Shown here one piece after another: positions 33,224 to 44,542 of a DNA stretch of 64,000 nt. Source of the DNA: Acrasis kona (lineage: Eukaryota; Heterolobosea; Eutetramitea; Acrasida; Acrasidae); contig JAOPGA020000789.1 of the NCBI GenBank assembly GCA_026419775.2, positions 1 through 64,000 on the forward strand. The letters are read 5' to 3'. The position numbers and the translations under genes were made by a program. The notes below the pieces were generated by a model. It worked only from the letters and a program-made list of their open reading frames with translations, ran no database searches and was not told where the DNA came from. Positions within the stretch are counted from its first letter, which is position 1, and the number at the start of each line of letters is the position of its first letter.

Positions 33224-34155
33224 ATGATACCAATAAGCCAGATAGTGTTTAGACCACCTGTAAAATCTTATGAAAGGCCTGACGATTCAGTACTAGGTGA
33301 TGCAAGAAAATATAATGAATTCTTTTGGCTTGATATAAAAAACAGAAAGGAGGAGGGACATAAAATATGTTGCTTCCTCGCATCACACTCTGGTACTAGT
33401 AAAAAAAGAATTGTTTTACTTAGTCATGGTTTGTGTGAAATGTCTTCGCGACTTTTATTAATTGTTGAAGGGAATGCTGAAGATCTAGGCCAAAACATCA
33501 ATTGGATGAAATATTTATCTAAACACCTCGAGGTTAGTAATATGAAGCGTGTTATTTCTGAGCACCTCTAGGTCAACGTACTAAGTTATGATTATGAGGG
33601 TTATGGGCATTCCACAGGAGAACCGTCTGAGTCCAATGCTCAAGATGATATACAAACAGTGTACTCACATATAATAGACGTACATCAAATAGAACCGAAA
33701 AACATTTTCCTTTTTGGGAGGTCTTTAGGTGGAGGACCAACCATATATCTTGCAAAAGAGAAGAATCATGAGTTGTTTGCTGGAATTATTATGCAGGTAA
33801 AATGTTTACAAACAAACACTAACACAAATAGAGCTGCTTCACAAGTGCAATAAGAACAAAAATTTCAAATTCAGTTTGTGCAATTATTCCTCCCTTCGTG
33901 GCGACGGACATGTTTGAGAATATAAAGCAGTTGGATCATGTTAATACAAAAATACCGTTTTTAATATTTCACGGCAAGAGGGACAACGTGGTGCCACACC
34001 AGCACGGAATTGAAATGACGGATAAGCTACGGTCGAGAGGTGTGGAAGTAGAATTCGTTTCTTTCGACGATGCTGGCCATAACAACATTACCTCTACAAA
34101 TTTAGCGGGCATGATGGACAGGCTCTTTGCTTTTGTTTGTACCCAAAGAAAATAA
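33224..34155 (+). CDS. ABHD17-type alpha/beta hydrolase
   Basis: Four exons, 33224-33428, 33471-33532, 33572-33796 and 33832-34155, give 271 residues. The ABHD17 family are depalmitoylases of small GTPases and scaffold proteins. Blocks in order are IVFRPP near the start, LLSHGNAEDLGQ (oxyanion loop; human SHGNAVDLGQ), LSYDYEGYGHSTGEPSE, GRSLGGGP (nucleophile serine), FLIFHGKRDNVVP (acid) and DAGHNN (histidine). The triad is complete. The cysteine-rich palmitoylated N-terminus of animal ABHD17 is missing, so membrane attachment would have to differ. Intron 1 is 42 nt, has no stop and keeps frame; it is recognised only because it interrupts the oxyanion motif. An in-frame extension upstream lacks ATG. 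Confidence 0.9.
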
Positions 34156-34311
34156 ATGTATTTTTATATGTGGGTTCTAGTTTGTGTTTATCTTTCCCCA
34201 CTTGCCCTTCCATTAGAAGTTGTTTTTATAGTTTACCATCTCCGAATCACGCTTCCTTTTCTGTTTTTGGTTGTCTCCAAACAAACAAAGTGCTGCCTGT
34301 ATAGTGCACCA

Positions 34312-37300
34312 ATGACTGGTTGGTCACATGTGTACGAAACAATAGACATCCTGCACACAAGCAGGACGTCTTTGGTCATAAGAGCGAAATATTGTGGAAG
34401 TGATATCGACCAACATGGAGTGGTCATACAAAATGGAGCAAACGTAATAGTAAAAACACACTCTACCAAATTCGCGACAGCTGCTGCTGCGGAACAACTC
34501 CGAAAAGAGTTTTCTGTTGGGTTGCAAGTGTCTTCTTCGGATTCAACTGGAAGAGTGGCAAAATACTTGCATCTACTGGAGCATAAATCAGACGAGGGAA
34601 TCGAGATTGCAATATTACTGGAGGATCAAAATGGAAGGAGTTTGATGACCGACATTCCAGAAAAAGGGTACGACCTGAGGACGTTTTTGAAAATTGCACA
34701 CGAATGCACGCTAGGACTGAAGGTTATACATGACTCAAAAGTTATACATAAGGATTTAAAACCGAGCAACATGGTTTGATAATTACTCGTTTGGAATTTA
34801 ACTTTTAGATCATAACGGAAGATAGTCGCATTATTCACATTGATTTTGGCTGCGCTACCAGATTACAGGAAGAAATTGCACAAACTTCAACCAGTCTACA
34901 GAAGGCATATGGAACATTAGCCTATATAAGCCCCGTAAGATTCCCCGCTACCCCGATTCTAATCCTTTTAGGAACAAACAGGCCGCATCAATAGGTCCAT
35001 AGATTATAGAACGGACTTTTATTCATTAGGAGTCACATTTTACCAACTACTTTCAGGCGTGCTACCATTTCCGACAAATGACATTTTAGCCATCATACAT
35101 TGTCATATTGCATCACAAGCACCACCATTACCACCGCTCGTTCCCCGTGTAGTTCGTGACATTATTTTCAAACTCATGAGCAAGGACGCAGCTGATCGGT
35201 ATCAATCATGTGGTGGATTGTTACACGACTTGGAAGTGTGCCTGAAGAATTTACAGGACGATACAATCGAACCGTTCACACTTCGATCTCACGACTACAT
35301 GGAGAGATTTTCCTTACCGAAAAAGATTTTTGGTAGAAAGGCCGAAACAGAACTTTTAATCGACTTGTTTTATCAAGTGTGTAAATTTCGTAAGTTGACC
35401 CACGTACCGTCGACTATAAAATGTTTAGAAACAACACGAGTCTTATTTGTGAGAGGATATGCAGGAATAGGAAAGGTAAACATTCATTGACTCGCTCCAA
35501 TAAGTATTCACACATGAACAGTCAAGTCTAGTCAGAGAGGTACAACGACAAGTACAAGTGAATGGTGGGTACTTCACCATGGGTAAATACAATCAACTCA
35601 ACAAATCCGTTTCGTACACGTAACGTCACACATGTTCATATCATGTCGCTAACCATTCACCACAGGGCCATCATCGATGCGCTTCAAAGCATTTTGAAAC
35701 AAGTATTGGCGGAGGGCGACAAACAAATTGCACTATATAAGAACAAGATACAGAGCGCACTGAGAGATTTACCAGGCTCACTTTTATTACAAATCATACC
35801 CATGATTGAACAATTTATCGGACCTCAATCCAAATTACCCGAATTATCGATCGCGGAGACCAAGAACGTAATGTTCCGGCTCATGAGCACATTAATATTG
35901 ACGTTTGCAACCTCTAACACTCCGTTAGTGTTATTCCTTGATGATCTACAATGGGCAGATATGGAATCCATATTCCTCATCACATCCCTGCTCGAAGAGT
36001 CAGATCACTGTTTATTATTCGTTGGAGCCTATCGTGACGATGAAGTGGGACCGGAGCACATGATTACGGACATGACCAAAAAGATTGCACGCAAAGTGCC
36101 CACGCAGACCATCACGTTGGATAGTTTATCACTACAAACGCTAACAGAGTGGATAAGAGAGGCATTATCGCCCGATCAACAAGAAACCAATCAAGACATT
36201 CAGGAACTATCTGCATTGGTGCACGAAAAGACTGCAGGAAATCCCTTCTTTGTCAAGTTATTCTTACGTAGTTTATACGATGACAAGTTGATGTGGATTG
36301 AAGGTAGACAATGGAAATACAACATCAAATCCAATAAAGAACACACAGCCCATGAACAATGTGGTGGATTTGACCACCAAGCGCATACAGCATTTGCCCT
36401 TGGAGTGTAGATTGCTGTTGAAAAAGATGAGCTGCATGGGTAACAAGTGCAGCACAAAGGCGTTGGAGCATTTGACCATTTGTGATGCTGCAGTATCACA
36501 GCATCAAGATGCGAATAGCATCGTCAAAGCATCACCGTCACAGCATCAAGATGCGAACAGCATCATCAAGGCATTAATCCCTGCACTCGATTGTGGATTA
36601 GTGAGCGTGGATGACGCACACACTCGCATTCAATTCAGTCACGATCGCATCAGAGAAGTGTGCTACGATCGATTGAATCAGTTGGATAAGAGCAAAATCC
36701 ATCTCATGATTGCTAGGAATTGGGTGAATGTGGATCCGCAGAACAAGAGCCTGTGTGAAATGGTACAGCACCACAATAAAGGTTTCTTGTACATGCGCAC
36801 TCATCACAAGGGAAGCATGCAGGATGAACTATTGCGTTTGATCGAATTAAACACTAGGGCAGGTAGAGCATCGCAACAAGCAACTGCCTATAGTTCATCC
36901 CTATCTCTTCTACAACATGGCATGGATTATTATTCTCAATTGGAGGGAGATCCATGGAAACAACATCGATCCTTAGTATTTGATTTGTTCATGAGCATTG
37001 CCATTGCTCATGGCACCAACGGCGATCACCTCAACAGCATCAAAATATTCGAAGATTTGATGCCGAGGTGTGAAACTGATTTGGAACGTGCTGATATTTA
37101 TTGCAAAATAATACAAGAGCAAAATGCAATACTACAATTTGATCAGGCCATTGAATCAGGTAGAAGAGCCCTTCGATTATTTGGCATCGAAATGCCCATG
37201 TGTGACGAAGATTTTGATCGAGTGTTACAGTCGCATCAGCACGTGATTGATAAAAAGATTCAAGAGTTGAAGAGCGGAGACGAATTGGATGTTAGTAATT

Positions 37301-40300
37301 TACTAAGAGTGCCCGATAAGAGAACGTGTATATTGTATGACATATCATCGGCCATCATGTTTACTGCTTACATGTATAATCCTAACCTAGTGGTGCCACT
37401 TGCAGCCATCACCATGAACACCATGTTGAGAACGGCCATCAATCCAGATTCTGCGAGTGCGCTGGCTTATTATAGTAGTTATCTGATTCAACAAGATGAT
37501 CACAGTCATTCACAGGCCATTAAACTATGTCGATTGTTGATCAAGTGCACATTGGAGTTATTCCCAGATGCACACACGCAGAGCGTCAGGGCGCTTCATA
37601 CCTATGCGAGCGTTTGTTGTCATTGGTATCGACCGTTGAGAGAATCGTTGGATCATAGCAGACAGGCCAGCACCGTTGGATTCACTTGTGGAGAGATTAC
37701 CTATGCCATCTATGGTTACAATGTGGTGGCCATGGGCATGATATTCATGGGCGATCCATTAGATAAAATCAACAAGGAAGTGAAACGCATGCACGGCGTA
37801 TCCAATGCTAATCACAACATGTTGATATCACAAGTATGCGAGAGCGCCATGTTGATTATACAAATGCTGACGTGCAGCAATCATCAAGAATTGGAAACAT
37901 ATAGAGCGCGAAGCGATAGCATGTTATCTACGCTGTGGCAACATCAAAGCACCACGTTGTGCGTTTATATACAGCACTTGATGATGTTGTCCATGGTGAA
38001 CGTGATCCACATCGATCATCATCACCCGATCATCATCAACAATCAATACATCCAAGAATTGTTGGATCGATTCCATCACATCGAAGAGCATAAACACTGC
38101 GTATCTGGTTTATATGTCACCGTCTATCACGCATTATTCGGTGGATTACTATGCTCCAGAGTATTAAAAGACCATCACGACAATGATGAACTGGACGGTG
38201 CATTATTGGATCAACTCCATGCGATATTAAACGAGAATTGTGAGCAAATGAGCAAGTGGGCATCTAGATGTCCACATAACTTTAGCAACAAGCATCACTT
38301 GTTGTGTGCAGAGGTCAAGGTAATCAAGGGCGATTTATATGGTGCCATTCGTGATTATGAACAAGCATGCACGCTCAGTAAAGAGAGCGGATACATGCAC
38401 GAATACGCCATTGCCAATGAGTATTTGGGTAGGTTGCTAAACAAGACCAGTCATCGATTCAGCATCATGTGCTTGATCGAATCTCATACTTGGTTCTTGA
38501 AATGGGGGTGCTTGTTGAAATCACAGTGCCTGATCGATGAATATCCGTCCATGCGCAGCGAACAACAAGTGCGCAACATGTACACCAACAATAGCAGCAA
38601 CAGCACGGATGCACCATCCACCACCACATCCAATCAACCCAATAGCTTTTTATTTGATTTGGAGAGCGTGACCAGGGCATCTCAAATCATTAGCAGCAGC
38701 ACTCATTTTGAACAATTGTTGAGCAATATGATCAGGGTGATACTGGAGGCTGCATGTGCCACGTCGTGTGCCATCATTATTGATCAGGTGATACAGGCGC
38801 AATATGTGAACGACACCACCATGATCATGTGCAACATTCCATTGAACATGTGGACTCATGGATCGCGTGCAGTGGTGAACAAGGTGATAAACACCATGCA
38901 GACCATCGTGATTGGTAATTCGCGCACCGATAGTTTGTGTAGTCACGATTCGATTCAATCCAAATCCATCCTGTGCATCCCCATCATGTTTCAATCCGAA
39001 TTAAAGGGCATATTGTACTTGGCCAATGATTTGACCAGCGATTGTTTCCAACCACAGCGAGTGTCCTTGTTGATCGTGCTGGCGTCGCAAATGGCAATCT
39101 CCATGGAGCAATCAAAGTACTTTAATTCACAAATACAAGCAGCAGAGCAATTGGCACAAATGCAAAGAAAGAGAGCAGAGGACGAACAAGCGTATAGAAG
39201 GAAACAAGAGGAATTTATCGATCGCATCTGTCACGAAATTAGAAATCCAATACAGGGCATCGTCGGCAATTGCGACATTATGAGCGAGGCATTGACCAAC
39301 GTGATGAACATGATGATGAATGCGGATAATCAGAACTTGATCATGATCAAGAATTGCATCGATGCCATACGTACCTGTGGAGAATACCAACGAGTGGTCA
39401 CCGATGACGTGTTGATGTTGAGTAAATTGGAATTGGGCAAGATTCAGCTGAACCAAGCGCCCATGAGTCCTGCTCAGGCCATACACAAGGTGGCCAGCAT
39501 GTTCGAAGCACAGGCCAGCACCAAGAAGCTCTCTTTACAAAAGGATTTGACGCGCATGCCTGATGATGTGGTGGTGATTTGCGATAGCGGTCATGTGATC
39601 ATGGTGATGATTAACTTGATCACCAATGCCATTAAATTCACATCTAGAGGCGGCGTCATATTGTGCGTGAGCATGAACGAGTTATTCGCCACTCCTAATC
39701 AAGAGTATAGTCATGAATTGGTGTTTAGCGTGAGAGATACGGGTAGGGGAATGGATGGAGCGGAGCTAGCTGTTATTTTTGATCGCTTCAGCCAGGCCAC
39801 GCAGAGAATATATAGCGAATATGGAGGTAGTGGATTGGGACTGTTTATCTGTAGAATGGTGGTTGGGCTGATGGGCGGTAAGATTACGGTGGACAGCAAG
39901 AAGGACGTGGGAAGCACCTTTACTTTTACTGTCAAGTGTAACATGGTGAGCGCTCAAGAACGATTAAAGTTCTTGTCCGAACAAGCTGCTGCCTCCGCTG
40001 CTGCGACTGCTGCAATACCCATGAGCAATGCATCAAATAATGCCGTCTCTACCATCAACACTGCTGCTCCATTGGAGGGAACGCTCAGAGTGTTGGTGGT
40101 TGAGGATAATCGAATCAATCAAATGGTCGTTGTGCGCATGCTGAAAAAGTGTGGCTGTGATTGTGTGACGGCTGATGATGGAGTGGAGGCATGGGAGTAT
40201 TTTCAAAATAATGGTAAATTTGATTTGATTGTAATGGACATGGCTATGCCTCGTATGGATGGCTATGAGTGTACTCGGTTGATAAGAGCTCTGGAGAAGA

Positions 40301-40470
40301 AGGAAAACAAGGATAGAACGCTTGTCGTGGGTTTATCTGGTAACGTGAGGCAGGAGCATCATGATATGGGTAAAGAAGTAGAAATGGATAAGTTTATAAA
40401 TAAGCCCATTACACAAAAGGATATCGCTTCGTTAATCAAAGATGTGAGGAATAATCAGGTCAAGTGGTGA
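34312..40470 (+). CDS. Hybrid sensor kinase: Ser/Thr kinase, AAA-type ATPase, GAF, histidine kinase, receiver
   Basis: Exons are 34312-34773, 34809-34934, 34972-35475, 35522-35619 and 35666-40470, about 1997 residues allowing one frame change near 36320-36365. The order of domains is: Ser/Thr kinase (HKDLKPSN about residue 146, IDFGCAT about 167); ATPase of the AAA/MalT type (GYAGIGKSSL about 357, LFLDDLQWAD about 487); long TPR-like helical region; GAF-like (about 1400-1560); HisKA with CHEIRNP (about 1586); HATPase with NLITNAIKF, DTGRGMD and GGSGLGLF; receiver with phospho-acceptor in DLIVMDMAMP (about 1917). The same order is known in cyanobacterial and fungal stress sensors. It is presumably a cytosolic phosphorelay sensor; the ligand is unknown. 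No REC-free partner or HPt gene is in the window. Confidence 0.85.
36496..36579. repeat. 42-bp tandem duplication in the hybrid kinase gene
   Basis: Two near-identical 42-bp units (36496-36537, 36538-36579) encode SQHQDANSIVKASP and SQHQDANSIIKALI. The duplication is in frame, in a loop between the ATPase and TPR-like regions, and differs at a few bases. Confidence 0.85.
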
Positions 40471-40630
40471 AATTATTGTAAAAACTGTATAAAAAATACA
40501 TTTATTTTTAATTTACTAAGAAGATTTCATATCATGGATGCAATTTGGAACATGAGTCATGTGTGTTCACTGAACGAATAAATACTTGCCACGTCAATCC
40601 AAAGACTTTTCTTAGAAGAATTGAAAAAGA

Positions 40631-40711
40631 CGCATCGAGCAGGGTTCGAACCTGCGCGTGTTTCCACAACAGATTTCAAGTCTGTCGCCTTAACCACTCG
40701 GCCATCGATGC
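40631..40711 (-). tRNA. tRNA-Ser(TGA)
   Basis: An 81-nt class II tRNA. Acceptor GCATCGA pairs with TCGATGC, discriminator G. Anticodon stem ACAGA/TCTGT encloses CTTGAAA (anticodon TGA, codon TCA). The variable arm and T arm (GCAGG TTCGAAC CCTGC) are intact, as are the A and B boxes. It lies between the convergent hybrid kinase gene and a small ORF. Much of its D arm and variable arm is the same as in tRNA-Ser(GCT). Confidence 0.96.
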
Positions 40712-40741
40712 TATATTTTATTTCTTTTTTAACAATATATA

Positions 40742-41104
40742 TTATATATTAATAAATTCAGTTAGATGTCCAACAGGCAGATGTAACTGCTTTGGATGTA
40801 TTCTTGAAAGCGAACAAAGTACTCTTGACAGTTGGCTTTCTAATGCTCCTGTAATAATGTCATTTGCATCCTTCAAATTCCTCATTGTCCTTGAAAAATA
40901 GGTGTTTTGAAGCATTCTATTAAAATGATCTTTAGTGCTCACTTGAACCAACTTAATTAAATAATATAAGATACAGCTTGAAATTTCGTTGTCTAAAACT
41001 TCTATTTGACAAATAATAGTACTCTGTATATGCATATTCTCTGTGCTGTACATAAACCGCTTTCCACGTTTGTTATGTTCTTGCAGTTGACTATTATTGA
41101 GCAT
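40742..41104 (-). CDS. Hypothetical 120-residue protein
   Basis: An open frame from ATG 41102-41104 with a balanced, helical composition (QIEVLDNEISSCILYYLIKL, then LKDANDIITGALESQL). It contains no low complexity and ends LPVGHLTEFINI. There is no signal or membrane segment. Its 177-bp divergent promoter region is shared with TIMELESS. I do not recognise a family. Codon use and composition look coding, but a chance ORF or one exon of a larger gene is possible. Confidence 0.45.
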   Translation of the reverse strand: MLNNSQLQEHNKRGKRFMYSTENMHIQSTIICQIEVLDNEISSCILYYLIKLVQVSTKDHFNRMLQNTYFSRTMRNLKDANDIITGALESQLSRVLCSLSRIHPKQLHLPVGHLTEFINI

Positions 41105-41240
41105 ACACAATCAAATGAACAAATAGGTTATATACTAGTTTATTTGAGTTTCTAAGTGTCCGGTTACCTCGGTAGTGTATTCACGCATCTATACTATTGG
41201 TTGATAAACAAATATAAACACTATTATGACAACTAAATAG

Positions 41241-41250
41241 TCCCGCCAAA
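41241..41250 (-). promoter_or_regulatory. E2F-like element upstream of TIMELESS
   Basis: TTTGGCGGGA (minus strand) lies 31 bp before the TIMELESS start codon. It is a close fit to the E2F/DP consensus TTTSSCGC/GGCGGGAA, and TIMELESS is an S-phase gene in animals and fungi. Inferred from sequence only. Confidence 0.5.
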
Positions 41251-41281
41251 TTTAAAAATCAGAACGAACCGTTTATTTAAA

Positions 41282-44200
41282 ATGAAATTGAAGCGCAACA
41301 CAGAACGTGCAAGGGTTCCACCCACATTTGATGTTTACAAGGATGAAGGTGAAGAGGAAGAATACGTTTTCGGGGTTGATGGTGATGATAACATTGAACA
41401 GGCGGACAATGATAAAAAAGATGAAACAGAAAGTCACGACCAAAGACAACGTAGAATTGCCGAAAGCAGGGAACGCAGAGAGAGATTGAAAGAAGAATTA
41501 AAATTGAGAGAAAAAATCTTTTTGGATGAAAACAGGGAGGATTTGCTATTTGCAATAAAAGGATTGTCGTTTATGAATCTCAATAAGATACATTACACAA
41601 ATCCAGAGGAGCAAATAGAATTAGAAGAGGATCAGTTTAACCACGAGGACTGCCATAACTCTCTTGTCGAAATTAAAAATCAATTAAATCAAGACACTTC
41701 GGTGAACAGGCGGGTTTGGAGGTTGCTTGTATCCTGGAGGCTTGTGGAAAATGAACTTTGTACTATATTAATGTTGTTGAGAAACACTGACACATTCACC
41801 AACTATTCGAAGGAATTAATCGAACTCATGACCATAATGACGTCCATGCCCACAGATGTAAAGCGTTCTGAGGATTTTGAGGAGGAAAATCTTTCTGATA
41901 TGGAAGCTGATGAGTTGGGTCTAGCAGAAGAACGAAAAAAAAAGAAGCAACGTGACTTTCAGTACAAAACACAACTGCCCCTACTACAAAGAATGAAGAG
42001 GGCCTTCTTGAACAAACCGTTAATGGTCGCGCTAATCAACACAGTGTCAGTCGGGTTCGTAGACACCAGCGTAGAATCGACGAAAGAGCACGAAGATTAC
42101 ACAATAGCAGTCATAAGATTGCTAGTTAATCTACTGAACATATCCGATGCAAAACCCACAATTTCCAACTCATCCGATGTGGAGAGCAACATGCACGAAC
42201 TCTTCTTGCGCGTACTCAAAGACAGTCATGCCCTCGAACTAATTGTTGTGCTCGTACAGTACATGACCGATAGAAGAAGCAGTTGTGCCACGGTGGCCGA
42301 TTCTGAGAAGATTAGATATTGGCACTTGCTATGTGCAGAATTCATGACATGCGTCATACGCAACGAATCGCCTCGAGAATTGTTTAGTGCTGCAAATGGT
42401 TCAAAGGTTGTAATTGAAGAAGTCGACAGAACAAGGAGGCCTCTGTCCCCACTAAACAACACATCAGCAGCACCACGCACAAGAGTCACCACCATCGTAA
42501 CTGCAAGCGAATACAGCAAAAAACTTCTAAGAGACGCCATGATTCAAGAACACAGACAAAACATGCGTCAGCCTGCATTACCATCCAGACATTCTCGCTT
42601 TGTTGGAAGTTACGTCAGGGACTCTAACGCTCCAAAGAAGACGATGACCATTTCAAGTTCACAGGTAATGGGCGGAGTTTACAAGAAGCCAACCAAAGCA
42701 AAAAAAGATGAGGAACAGGAAGAAGAACCCGAACCCAATAAATTGGAACCTGCCTCTCAGTATGTGTTCCACAATGTCGAAACAAAAACCAGAAGCATGA
42801 AGAGCGCACCCACCAAGAGCAAGCTCCTTGCAAGGGACGAGATGAACAGAAAGATCAGGTAAGTGTATATACTTTCAAGTGATTTTTAATGTCTAGTACG
42901 GTGGAGACGAAAAAGATCATTAAAACGTTTGCATCGGAGCTACTAAAGGGCGGATTCAATTCGTTCTTCAAATCGCTCTGCAGCATCTTGATCAACCATG
43001 ATTCAACAGAGAACAGCACCGTTCGTGCTTTCTGTACCGACGCTGACCTCATGAAAAAGAGCATGGTCAACATCATTTCGCTCGCTGCGTTTGCATTGGA
43101 ATTCAACGAGTGCACACACGAACAATACGAAAAGGCTCGCAAACTCTTACAGAACCGCGGAAGAGAGGTAGAGGAAGATGAGGAATTAACCCTACCCAAC
43201 TTTGAAGTGTCGCTCGTGGTGAACGTGTTCAGCGAAAAGTTCATCAATCACATTTTCGACGATTGCATCCATTCATTCCAATTGGAGAAACGATACGTCC
43301 ATCTCGCTCAAGTCGTCAACCTGCTGAGACATTTATTTTCCAGCTTGGTGATCATGCGAGATAATTACAAATTAAGAGTCATCTCTGAAAAGTTGACATC
43401 AGAGATATTGTACAAACGAAATCGTTACATTGAGATATCGAATCTAGTGAGGCGTTACGATCCACGCAACAACTCCACTCACTATCTGGTCAATTTGGTC
43501 AACTTGGTGCACGACTTTATACAAGTTGCTGTAGAAAAGGATGAAGTGTTGTATTTCCACACTGAAAAGAATGTAAGAGCACCCTCGTCGCCCTCGTCAA
43601 CACCTCCTACATCTCCAGGAGAAGTTACGATCGACGAGCACATGCAAGAAGAAGTGCGAAACTTGAAGAGATTGGAACTAACGGCATTCTTATCTGCATT
43701 TGCTAGCTGCGACGCCGTTCGTACTTATCTACACCTATTATCACAATATGTACACTTGTCCACATCAACCATTTCACAGGTATTGGACATGTTGAACAAC
43801 ATTGTCAAGGATAAATTCAACAGAGCACCGCTCATGTTCCAAATCAGTTGTCTATACACCATGAACAATATCGTGAACGACCGTGCATTGGATTTGGATA
43901 TTCCAGCGTATCAAGAACTGAATCTATTTGCAAGAAGATTGATTCGTTCGTTCATTGATGATTGTTATGACCATCCAGATCTACCAAAGGAGATTTTGTT
44001 CTGGAAGGATGCTACGTTCATGAAAAAGTATTACAAGGTTGATGCGATCGATATGCCACTGGAAGTAGTAGAAGCACCCGAAGCACCAAAGCGCAGAAGA
44101 AATAAGAGAGCCAAAATTAATGCAGTCGATATGCCACTGGAAGTAGTAGAAGCACCCGAAGCACCAAAGCGTAGAAGAAATGAGAGAGCCAAAATTTTGT

Positions 44201-44496
44201 CACAAGTTGTTGGAGAGGATTCAGAAAAAAGAGCATCCAGTAGAAATCCTCCGTCGAAGAGAAGAAGAGTCTATTCACGTCGAGAATCTGCAGAGGATAT
44301 ATTGGTGGATGATGAATTGGCATTGAATGATAATCAAGTAGATGAAGATGAAGAGGAGGAGTATGCATTTGGAGAGGAGCCAGAGGAGCCAGAGGAACAA
44401 GAACAAGAGGAGGAATACACATTTGAGGAAGAAACGACTACGCCCATAAAGTCGAGAAAGAGACGCAGAAGAACAGAAGTGAGTCAGGAGTTGTAA
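41282..44496 (+). CDS. TIMELESS: TIMELESS / Tof1 / Swi1 replication fork protection protein
   Basis: Two exons, 41282-42858 and 42897-44496, give 1058 residues (human TIMELESS is 1208, yeast Tof1 is 1238). With Tipin it stabilises stalled replication forks and supports checkpoint signalling in the nucleus. The N-terminal TIMELESS domain is visible as CHNSLVEIKNQLNQDTSVNR, RVWRLLVSWRLVENELCTIL, and KELIELMTIMTSMP. The middle has KTQLPLLQRMKRAFLNKPLM and armadillo-like helices. The C-terminal 200 residues are charged, with basic NLS-like patches (PSKRRRVYSRR) and acidic tracts (EDEEEEYAFGEEPEEP), and include a 26-residue tandem repeat. An E2F-like element precedes the start. Confidence 0.85.
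44049..44204. repeat. 78-bp tandem duplication in TIMELESS
   Basis: Two 78-bp units (44049-44126 and 44127-44204) duplicate 26 residues containing DMPLEVVEAPEAPKRRRN. They differ at a few bases, are in frame, and double a basic patch that could serve as a nuclear localisation signal. Confidence 0.9.
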
Positions 44497-44542
44497 AATA
44501 AATTAATTTACTGAATGTTCATCGAAGGAGTATTTTATCATT

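Noticed and set aside
34156-34311. In-frame hydrophobic N-terminal extension of the hybrid kinase
   Set aside because: It begins directly after the stop of the ABHD17 gene and covers the whole intergenic space. ATG 34312 starts just before the conserved kinase sequence.
40545-40901. 118-codon plus-strand ORF
   Set aside because: It runs through the tRNA-Ser(TGA) gene on the other strand and has no coding-like composition.
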